A stretch of DNA of 10,900 nt from Nitrospirota bacterium (GTDB lineage: Bacteria > Nitrospirota > CAKKRA01 > 9FT-COMBO-42-15), in assembly GCA_016195585.1 (NCBI GenBank), contig JACPZJ010000098.1, positions 1-10,900 on the forward strand, read 5' to 3'. How positions within the stretch are numbered: the stretch's first letter is position 1; the number at the start of each line of letters is the position of its first letter. The translations under genes and the position numbers were made by a program. Below the pieces are notes generated by a model, which was not told where the DNA came from, ran no database searches, and saw only the letters and a list, made by a program, of their open reading frames with translations. Below are positions 5,013-10,900 of this stretch, piece by piece.

Positions 5013-7058
5013 ATGCCCTTTAATATCCCCTTTGGAAAATACTATCTAACTGAAAAGATCGCTACCGGCGGTATGGCAGAGCTTTACAGGGCAAAGAGGA
5101 TAGGCGTTGCAGGCTTTGAAAAGCTTCTGGTAATTAAGAAGATTCTTCCGCATCTCTCCCACCACGAGGAGTTCGTCTCCATGTTCATCAATGAGGCGAA
5201 GATCGCTGCCCAGCTTACCCATCCCAATATTGTGCAGATATTTGACCTTGGGAAGATTGAAAATTCCTATTATATTGCAATGGAATATGTCTGGGGAAAG
5301 GATCTCAAGGCTGTATTAAAAAAGGGGCGGGAGAGGAAGCTGCCTGTTTCAATAGAGCACGTTGCCCAGATTATAAGCAAGGCATGCGGCGCCCTTGATT
5401 ATGCGCATAAGAAGAAAGATTTAAAAGGCAATGAATTAAACCTCATTCACAGGGATGTGAGCCCCCAGAATATACTCATCTCTTATGAGGGTGATGTGAA
5501 AATCGTTGACTTCGGGATTGCAAAGGCAGCATCCAAGACCTCTGATACACGCACAGGTGTATTAAAGGGTAAAATAGCCTATATGTCCCCGGAACAGGCA
5601 TGGGGCAAGCCCATTGACAGGAGATCAGATATCTTCTCGCTGGGCGTTGTCTTCTATGAGCTTCTGACAGGTGAGATGCTTTTCAAGGGCGACACAGATT
5701 TAAACACACTGGAAAAGGTGCGGGATGCCCATGTAGCGCCGCCTACAAAGTTTAACAAAGAGGTTCCTAAGGAGATTGAGGATATACTTCTCAGGGCATT
5801 AGCAAAGGATGCTGAAAAGAGGTATCAGTCCGCCGCTGATATGCAGGGCGACATTGAGACATTTATGCATGCAAATAAAACATCCCCTGGCACCTTAAAT
5901 ATCCAAAACTACATGCATACCCTCTTCAAAGATGAAATAGCCGCAGAGACAAAATCGCTGGAGGAGGAGGATACTATTGTCTCTACACACCTTGAAAAGA
6001 CAATGGCTGCTCCATTGCAGGGGGCGAAGAAGGCCGCTCAAAGGGAGATAAAGAGAGCAGAGCCAGTAAAGGAGTCCGCGCCGGCAGCCCCAAAAAGGAA
6101 AGAGCCAAGCCTTCTGAGATATATATTATTAATTGTGCTCCCTCTTTCTATTGGCGCACTCTTCTTTGCGAGGCCTGAACTCCTTCTGCCCATTAAGGAT
6201 GCCATGATTGATTTAAACATATTGCAAAGGCCGCCTGCCGCGGAAAAACCGGCAGCAGCATCCCCGCCTGTAGAAAACCCGGCAGAAAAGGCCGCATCAA
6301 CGTCTCCTTATGCAGAGGAGGCAAAAAAAGAAATGCCAGCGCCCAAGAAACCTGAGGTAATCAGAAAGGCTGAGGATAAGCCCCTTGCTGATACAAAAGA
6401 GGCAAGGGATGTTAAATATGGCTCAATAGTGATTGAGTCTACACCAAAAGGGGCAGATATATCCCTGAATAATAAAGATACAGGGCTAAAGACGCCAGCA
6501 AGCATCCAAAACCTGAAGGCAGGTGAAAGGCATAATATAAAACTAACACTAAATGGATATAAGGATTGGAGCGAGGACATACTGCTAAAAGAGGATGAGA
6601 AAATAAACATATCGCCGCAGCTAAAAAGATTATACGCCAGCGTATTAATAGACTCCAAGCCGGAGGGCGCAGCTATATTCATAAATAATCAGGACACAGG
6701 AAAAAAGACGCCCGCAACCTTTTCGGAAATAAATCCGAATGAGCCATATAATATAAAACTCCATCTATACGGATACGAGCCATGGGGCAAGACCATAACT
6801 CTAAAAGAGGAAGAGTACAACATCCTATCGCCTGCACTTGTAAGGCTTTATGGCAGCCTTACAATAAATGCCATCCCATGGGCAGAAATCTATATTGAAG
6901 GTGAATCAAAAGGGCCGACGCCATTAGCAGGATTGAGACTGCCTGTGGGAAAGTATTCGGTAAAGCTTGTGAACCCGGAACTAAAGAGCGAAAAGACAGT
7001 TGAAATAAAGATTGAACCAAATGAAACAGCAAAGGTTGTTGTGGATATGAAGCAGTGA
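5013..7058 (+). CDS. Membrane Ser/Thr protein kinase with three PEGA domains
   Basis: This 681-residue Hanks-type kinase has an inner kinase domain and an outer, probably periplasmic, C-terminus. The kinase domain (about 8-285) shows the glycine-rich loop ATGGMAELYRAK (17-28), Lys42 in VIKK, helix-C Glu61, HRDVSPQN (146-153) with Asp148 and Asn153, DFG at 166-168 and SPE at 192-194, so it should be active. It is an RD kinase with a Thr/Ser-rich activation loop (174-181). A Thr-containing acidic stretch (317-330) may be an autophosphorylation or FHA-docking site (inference). One transmembrane segment spans about 367-386. A Pro/Ala/Lys linker (405-465) then leads to three PEGA repeats (about 470-538, 541-608, 613-680); the first two carry STPKGADI and SKPEGAAI cores. 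GGAG seven bases before the ATG supports the start. It leads a three-gene operon and faces a PP2C phosphatase. PEGA domains may bind surface components, but the ligand is unknown. Confidence 0.95.
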   Translation: MPFNIPFGKYYLTEKIATGGMAELYRAKRIGVAGFEKLLVIKKILPHLSHHEEFVSMFINEAKIAAQLTHPNIVQIFDLGKIENSYYIAMEYVWGKDLKAVLKKGRERKLPVSIEHVAQIISKACGALDYAHKKKDLKGNELNLIHRDVSPQNILISYEGDVKIVDFGIAKAASKTSDTRTGVLKGKIAYMSPEQAWGKPIDRRSDIFSLGVVFYELLTGEMLFKGDTDLNTLEKVRDAHVAPPTKFNKEVPKEIEDILLRALAKDAEKRYQSAADMQGDIETFMHANKTSPGTLNIQNYMHTLFKDEIAAETKSLEEEDTIVSTHLEKTMAAPLQGAKKAAQREIKRAEPVKESAPAAPKRKEPSLLRYILLIVLPLSIGALFFARPELLLPIKDAMIDLNILQRPPAAEKPAAASPPVENPAEKAASTSPYAEEAKKEMPAPKKPEVIRKAEDKPLADTKEARDVKYGSIVIESTPKGADISLNNKDTGLKTPASIQNLKAGERHNIKLTLNGYKDWSEDILLKEDEKINISPQLKRLYASVLIDSKPEGAAIFINNQDTGKKTPATFSEINPNEPYNIKLHLYGYEPWGKTITLKEEEYNILSPALVRLYGSLTINAIPWAEIYIEGESKGPTPLAGLRLPVGKYSVKLVNPELKSEKTVEIKIEPNETAKVVVDMKQ

Positions 7059-7064
7059 AGACTG

Positions 7065-7096
7065 GTAAATGGGAGAATGTGTAAATGGGTAAATGG
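7065..7096. repeat. Octamer tandem array GTAAATGG across a start codon
   Basis: Four units in exact 8-base phase are visible: GTAAATGG, the degenerate GAGAATGT, GTAAATGG and GTAAATGG. The array fills most of the 26-base spacer after the kinase gene. It supplies the ribosome-binding sequence (GGGAG) and the first four codons (MGKW) of the next gene. Confidence 0.7.
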
Positions 7097-8641
7097 ATTA
7101 TTAAAGCCTTATCAATAATATACCTTTCACTTATCTTAAATATCTATCCTTCTACTGTGCTTGCCATTGAGATTGACCTGAATGCAAAGAGACAATTTGA
7201 TGAGGCATCAGAATTAATAAGGCAGGATAAGATTGATGATGCTGTAAATGGATTTAAGGCGCTCCTTGCCGCCCATCCAAACTCACCATTTTCTGAACAT
7301 GCCCACTACTGGATAGGAAGGTCCTACTGGATGAAAAAGGACTACGACTCTGCATTAAGGGAATTCACAATTATCACCACAAGATTCCCGGACGGGGTCA
7401 AGGCAGCAGATGCCCAGTTTGAAATCGGAAACTACTATTCTATTATAGAAAATCCAAAATATGACCTGAACAGGGCAATTATTGAGTATCTCAAGATACC
7501 GCAGAGATATCCTAACAGCCATGTGGTTGATGATGCCAGATATTACGCTGCCCGCTCCTTAATAGAGCTTTCAAATTACGAACAGGCAATAGGTGATTTT
7601 AAGAATATGATAGAAAAGAACCCTGACAGTGAATTTGTTGATGATGCGCACTTTTATATCGGCCTCTCATACATTTATTTAAAGGAATATCAAAGGGCAA
7701 AAGATGCATTTCAGGTGTTCAAGGAAAATTATCCCTATAGCAACTATTACAGACAGGGCTCATACCTCCTCTCCCTGCTTAATAAGGCTGTCTCAAATAC
7801 AGCGCCGAGGTACACGAAGACAATCGGCGAGAAGGGGAAAGGGGCTGGCAAATTCTCTGAGCCCAATGGGGTCTACTGTGATGAAGCTGGAAATCTTTAT
7901 ATATCAGAGGCAGGAAATCAGAGGATTCAAAGGATAACTGAAAAGGGCGAAGCCCTTGGAGAGATAGGCAATCCAAAAAAAGGCGAACCAGTCTTTAAAA
8001 AACCTGTAGGTATCTGGGTAGACAAAAATGATGATATATATGTGATTGACGCAAAACTGCTAAAGGTATATAAATTTGACAGCAGCGGAAAGATTATCCT
8101 TGCCTTTGGAAAGGACAAAAAGGAGGATGAATTCAAGGAGCCGTCTTCCATTGCAGTTGATGATGAGGGGTCTATCTATGTGGCAGACAGAAGCAGCAGC
8201 AGGATTTATAAGTTTGATAGAACAGGAAAATTTTTATTCACCTTTGGCGATAAGGGGAATAAGGAGGACAGGCTAAAGGAGCCGTCAGGCCTTGCCATTG
8301 ACATAAAAGGAAAGATACTTGTGGCAGACACAGGCCGCGGCAGGATAATGAAATATGATAAGGATGGCAGTCTCCAGCAGCAGTTTAAAGCAGCCTCAGA
8401 GGCAGGCGGGCTAAAGGAGCCGCTCTCAATTGCAGCAGACAAGCTGGGCAATATCTATGTCCTTGATATAGGGCGGGATAATATCCAGAAATTTGACCGC
8501 GATTTCAAATTCCTTCTGGAGATCAAAAACGAAAAAAAGAAGCCCAAGGTAATAGACAGCCCGGGTGGCATTACAGTCTGCCCCAATGGGGAGATATTTA
8601 TTTCAGATAAATCAGAACACAGGGTTTACAAGCTGGAATAA
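7085..8641 (+). CDS. Secreted TPR protein with six-bladed NHL propeller
   Basis: The 518-residue product starts with a Sec signal peptide (about 1-27: lysines, then IIKALSIIYLSLILNIY, ending near VLA). It has no lipobox cysteine, so it is probably soluble in the periplasm or outside. Residues 30-235 are TPR-like helical pairs of the Tol-Pal-associated YbgF/BamD type, with recurrent motifs such as AHYWIGRSYW, ARYYAARSLIE and AHFYIGLSYIYL. Residues about 245-518 form six NHL blades: EPNGVYCDEAGNLYISEAGN, KPVGIWVDKNDDIYVID, EPSSIAVDDEGSIYVADR, EPSGLAIDIKGKILVADTG, EPLSIAADKLGNIYVLD and SPGGITVCPNGEIFISD. TPRs and NHL propellers both bind proteins or ligands and no catalytic residues are evident, so a scaffold or sensor role is inferred. 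GGGAG lies 9 bases before the ATG, within an octamer repeat. The gene lies 26 bases after the kinase gene and 4 bases before the next gene. I know no named orthologue. Confidence 0.88.
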   Translation: MGKWIIKALSIIYLSLILNIYPSTVLAIEIDLNAKRQFDEASELIRQDKIDDAVNGFKALLAAHPNSPFSEHAHYWIGRSYWMKKDYDSALREFTIITTRFPDGVKAADAQFEIGNYYSIIENPKYDLNRAIIEYLKIPQRYPNSHVVDDARYYAARSLIELSNYEQAIGDFKNMIEKNPDSEFVDDAHFYIGLSYIYLKEYQRAKDAFQVFKENYPYSNYYRQGSYLLSLLNKAVSNTAPRYTKTIGEKGKGAGKFSEPNGVYCDEAGNLYISEAGNQRIQRITEKGEALGEIGNPKKGEPVFKKPVGIWVDKNDDIYVIDAKLLKVYKFDSSGKIILAFGKDKKEDEFKEPSSIAVDDEGSIYVADRSSSRIYKFDRTGKFLFTFGDKGNKEDRLKEPSGLAIDIKGKILVADTGRGRIMKYDKDGSLQQQFKAASEAGGLKEPLSIAADKLGNIYVLDIGRDNIQKFDRDFKFLLEIKNEKKKPKVIDSPGGITVCPNGEIFISDKSEHRVYKLE

Positions 8642-8645
8642 TCTT

Positions 8646-10094
8646 ATGATAAAAGAAAAAACGATAATAATCTTATTCTTAATATTTACAATCCTCCCGG
8701 CTCTCACCTCCTTTGCCGAGACAGGGGAAGACCTCCTTACAAAGGGCATTGAAAGCTATAATAGCGGAGATTATTCCAACACACAAAAACTCCTCACAAG
8801 GGCAATCCCACTGATAAAAGAAAAATCAAAGGCTGTGGAGGCGCACAAATACCTTGCCTTTGTCTATATTGCATACGGTGAGAATCAAAAGGCGCACAAT
8901 GAATTTATTGAGGCTCTAAAGATTGATAATGCCTTTCGTCTGGATCCAAAGATGACATCACCCAAGATCATGGAGGTATTCAGAAAGGCAAAGGCAGAAA
9001 TAGTTTCTGAAGGCGCCATATCAATAATCACAAAACCAGAAGGCGCAAAGGTCTATCTGAACGGTAATCTTATTGGTGAAACACCGCTGAGACAGGATGA
9101 GATAGTTGCAGGGGAGCACAAAATCAGTATTAAAAAGCGCGGCTATGAGCCGATTGAGGCAGGCATCACAGTTAAGGACAAGATTCTGACAAACATTGAG
9201 CACACCCTCACAGAGGCAACAGGCATCTTAAATATCAACACCGCTCCGGGTAATGCAGCGGTGATTTTTGATAATGAGTCTATAGGCAATGCGCCCCTCA
9301 AGGTAAAGAATGTTTCCAGCGGCGCACATACACTTAAGATTTCAAAAAAGGGCTATGACGACCTTGTCAAAGAGCTGGCCTTTAACAAAGGAGAGGAAAA
9401 GGCGCTGACAACAGCATTAAAGAAGAGGGTTGTACTTTTAGGCCCATTAACTGAAAAAGACCAGCAGGCGGGCGCTGCTACAGCGAAAAACCTTATCATA
9501 GAAACACTCAGGGATCTGCCTTTTCATCAGCTTATCACTGTGCCAGAGGAAAAGGAAGCAGAACTCCTCGGCCAATACAGTATCACCCTCGTAGCGCTTA
9601 CAGACCATCTTCATCTTATTAAAATCAAAAAGGCCTTTGAACTTTCGCTGGATACCTTCTTTAATAAATCATTGCCTGTAGAAATCAGACCCCCATTGGC
9701 AAGGGAGGATGCGGGTGGAGTTGATCTGCTTTTTAATCTTTTTATTGACAGAATAAATGAAATGACGAGGGATAAAGAAACAGCAGGCTACGGTTATCTG
9801 AATCTCGGCAGTTACCACCTTCACCTCAAAAACTGGAAGGAGGCAATTGCTGCCTACAATCAGGTTGCACTCAGCAATAAAGAGGGGCTCGGCAAAGGGA
9901 CTGCCCTTTTCAGGATTGGAGAAGTTTATGAGAGTCTTGGCTACTGGAGCGAGGCAGCGGAATATTACTACAGGGCAATGGCGCAATTTCCCCAGAACAC
10001 CCTTATCAGCAATCAGGGCGAGGCCGTCTCATCCGCTGCACAGAAGCGGCTAAAAAGACTCCGCTCGCTGGGGCTGATTAGAGAAAGATATTAA
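8646..10094 (+). CDS. Secreted TPR/PEGA repeat protein
   Basis: This 482-residue protein has a Sec signal peptide (MIKEKTIIILFLIFTILPAL, cleavage likely after SFA at 24) and no lipobox. Residues about 27-115 are TPR-like helices (GIESYNSGDYSNTQKLL, YLAFVYIAYGENQKAHNEF). Two PEGA domains follow (about 124-190 and 193-260; cores IITKPEGAKVYLNG and NINTAPGNAAVIFDN). The middle section at about 262-370 is unrecognised, and C-terminal TPR-like repeats (382-450) end in a basic tail. The frame is open back to 8565, inside the previous gene, but only the start at 8646 gives a signal peptide. It lacks a strong Shine-Dalgarno sequence and sits 4 bases after the previous stop, so translational coupling is likely. 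The shared PEGA domains link it to the outer part of the kinase two genes upstream, as a possible partner or co-receptor (inference). No enzyme motif is seen. Confidence 0.87.
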   Translation: MIKEKTIIILFLIFTILPALTSFAETGEDLLTKGIESYNSGDYSNTQKLLTRAIPLIKEKSKAVEAHKYLAFVYIAYGENQKAHNEFIEALKIDNAFRLDPKMTSPKIMEVFRKAKAEIVSEGAISIITKPEGAKVYLNGNLIGETPLRQDEIVAGEHKISIKKRGYEPIEAGITVKDKILTNIEHTLTEATGILNINTAPGNAAVIFDNESIGNAPLKVKNVSSGAHTLKISKKGYDDLVKELAFNKGEEKALTTALKKRVVLLGPLTEKDQQAGAATAKNLIIETLRDLPFHQLITVPEEKEAELLGQYSITLVALTDHLHLIKIKKAFELSLDTFFNKSLPVEIRPPLAREDAGGVDLLFNLFIDRINEMTRDKETAGYGYLNLGSYHLHLKNWKEAIAAYNQVALSNKEGLGKGTALFRIGEVYESLGYWSEAAEYYYRAMAQFPQNTLISNQGEAVSSAAQKRLKRLRSLGLIRERY

Positions 10095-10132
10095 TAACAC
10101 CTTACCCTTTGTCATTCCAACTTTGGCTTTTT

Positions 10133-10843
10133 TCAAGAATTGCTATATTCCTGCTTTTTTCTGTAATAAATCCTTGAAAGCGCCTCGGGGCTTACCCTAA
10201 AGAAGTATAGGAGCCGCAAAGACCACATCAATATTATTGTCCTTACTATCCCCTCCTCCTTCCACTTCCTCGCAGAGGTTATAACCATATTTTTCAAACA
10301 GGCAAGGCTTCCTGCCCTTTTCATCCTTTTACTCAGTTCTATATCCTCCATCAGAGGCGCCTCTGGATAGCCGCATATTTTTTTGAAGATATCTTTTCTG
10401 ATAAATATTGCCTGATCCCCTGTGGATATGCCTGTCAAACGAGAGCGCCAGTTCATCAAAAATGCAATCAGCTTAAAAACCAACCTACCATCATCAAATT
10501 TCACATCAAACCTGCCGCCAATAATCTCAGGGTCTTTTAATGCCTCTTGTATTTTTATCAGACCGTCCTCTAAAAGGATAGTATCAGCATGAAGAAAGAG
10601 GAGTGTCTCTCCTTTAGCAATCTCTGCCCCCCTGTTCATCTGACAGCCCCTGCCCTTTTGTGATGATAAAAGTAGGGGCGTATAATTATACGCCCCTACA
10701 GAGTTAACAATGCTTACAGTGTTATCAATGCTCCCGCCGTCAACAATTATTATCTCTTTTCCACCCTTTAATTGTGAGATGTTGTTCAGCGCCTTTGCGA
10801 TATTTTTTTCTTCGTTTAATACAGGGATGATGATGGAAACCAC
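10133..10843 (-). CDS. GT2 glycosyltransferase, TIGR04283-like (rSAM/selenodomain-associated transferase 2)
   Basis: This 236-residue cytoplasmic GT-A glycosyltransferase moves a sugar from a nucleotide donor to an unknown acceptor. It has IIIPVLNEEKNI (4-15), the nucleotide-binding VDGGSIDNT (34-42), GRGCQMNRGA (64-73), LLFLHADT (81-88, with a DXD-like Asp) and the family-specific GDQAIFIR plus GYPEAPLMEDIELSKRMKRAG (158-178). The length is typical. The start is GTG at 10843, chosen because AAGGAGG lies seven bases upstream. Residues 49-57 (VGAYNYTPL) are encoded by a 28-base perfect palindrome. Compared with remembered relatives, this loop seems four or five residues longer, suggesting a repeat inserted in frame. 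The gene converges on the kinase operon across 38 bases with no strong terminator. The acceptor and pathway cannot be read from the sequence. This family often travels with a second transferase (TIGR04282), which is not seen here. Confidence 0.9.
   Translation of the reverse strand: MVSIIIPVLNEEKNIAKALNNISQLKGGKEIIIVDGGSIDNTVSIVNSVGAYNYTPLLLSSQKGRGCQMNRGAEIAKGETLLFLHADTILLEDGLIKIQEALKDPEIIGGRFDVKFDDGRLVFKLIAFLMNWRSRLTGISTGDQAIFIRKDIFKKICGYPEAPLMEDIELSKRMKRAGSLACLKNMVITSARKWKEEGIVRTIILMWSLRLLYFFRVSPEALSRIYYRKKQEYSNS
10672..10699. repeat. GTAGGGGCG palindrome inside the glycosyltransferase gene
   Basis: A 28-base perfect palindrome (14 bp per half) has GTAGGGGCGT and ACGCCCCTAC arms identical to those at 4850-4878. 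The centre is ATAATTAT instead of the TTTATTAAA found there. It lies wholly in coding sequence, in frame with codons 49-58 on the minus strand, with no stop codon. Confidence 0.9.
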
Positions 10844-10844
10844 C

Positions 10845-10900
10845 TTATCCCCTCCTTACATCACCTTTAATTCGTTTATAAACAATTGGCACGAGGATGA
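10845..10900 (-). CDS. Possible 3' end of an upstream gene (partial)
   Basis: One minus-strand frame is open from the window edge to a TAA at 10845-10847 and reads ILVPIVYKRIKGDVRRG. Its stop lies one base before the glycosyltransferase GTG, as in a tight operon. A second frame is also open, to a TAA at 10857-10859 (reading SSSCQLFINELKVM). The first frame looks more protein-like and uses AGG arginine codons as its neighbours do. At 18 codons neither can be identified. Confidence 0.3.
   Translation of the reverse strand, partial: ILVPIVYKRIKGDVRRG
10851..10857 (-). promoter_or_regulatory. Shine-Dalgarno site of the glycosyltransferase gene
   Basis: AAGGAGG on the minus strand, seven bases upstream of GTG, decides the GTG start. 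It overlaps the possible end of the preceding gene. Confidence 0.7.

Noticed and set aside
8565..8645. Start of the TPR/PEGA gene inside the TPR-NHL gene
   Set aside because: It would overlap the previous gene by 77 bases and bury the signal peptide. The ATG at 8646 gives a normal secreted N-terminus.
10117..10132. Intrinsic terminator between the TPR/PEGA gene and the glycosyltransferase gene
   Set aside because: CCAA-CT-TTGG followed by a T-run gives only a 4-bp stem, too weak to call.
10887..10900. Second sigma-54-like site on the plus strand (TGGCACG)
   Set aside because: The -12 part begins TGA instead of TTGC and the window ends there.

Overview
The window looks like chromosomal DNA of a free-living, Gram-negative-type bacterium of moderate to low GC. 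The reasons are a clear sigma-54 (-24/-12) promoter, secreted proteins with Sec signal peptides, a eukaryote-like Ser/Thr kinase with PEGA domains, frequent AGG and ATA codons, and many short palindromic and tandem repeats between genes. This combination recalls uncultured Nitrospirota or former Deltaproteobacteria lineages, but no marker here fixes the taxon.

Layout, left to right. Positions 43-3992 are read leftward: an acyl carrier protein (ACP), a glutamine-dependent asparagine synthetase-like amidotransferase, a specialised NusG paralogue and dephospho-CoA kinase (coaE). A near-perfect sigma-54 promoter lies 54 bases upstream of the nusG-like gene, so that gene, the amidotransferase and the ACP probably head a regulated surface-polysaccharide or acyl/amide-modification operon continuing off the left edge. 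Upstream of coaE, still leftward, is a PP2C phosphatase (4078-4839). It is divergent from a rightward three-gene operon (5013-10094): a membrane Ser/Thr kinase with three PEGA domains, a secreted TPR plus six-bladed NHL-propeller protein, and a secreted TPR/PEGA protein. A leftward GT2 glycosyltransferase (10133-10843) converges on this operon and may follow a further leftward gene cut by the right edge.

How the genes may work together. The kinase and phosphatase form a reversible phosphorylation pair with facing promoters in a 173-base divergent region. The two downstream secreted proteins share PEGA or scaffold-type domains with the outer part of the kinase, which suggests a trans-envelope sensing or assembly module. 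The nusG/amidotransferase/ACP group would act on polymer or lipid synthesis. A link between the two groups is inference from proximity only.

The most unusual feature is the non-coding layer. Five tandem arrays of 7- or 8-base units sit at gene junctions, each with its own unit, and three of them run into coding sequence. Four palindromic elements of three kinds are also present. One kind (arms GTAGGGGCG/CGCCCCTAC) forms a leader hairpin touching the phosphatase ribosome-binding site, and a second copy lies in frame inside the glycosyltransferase gene.
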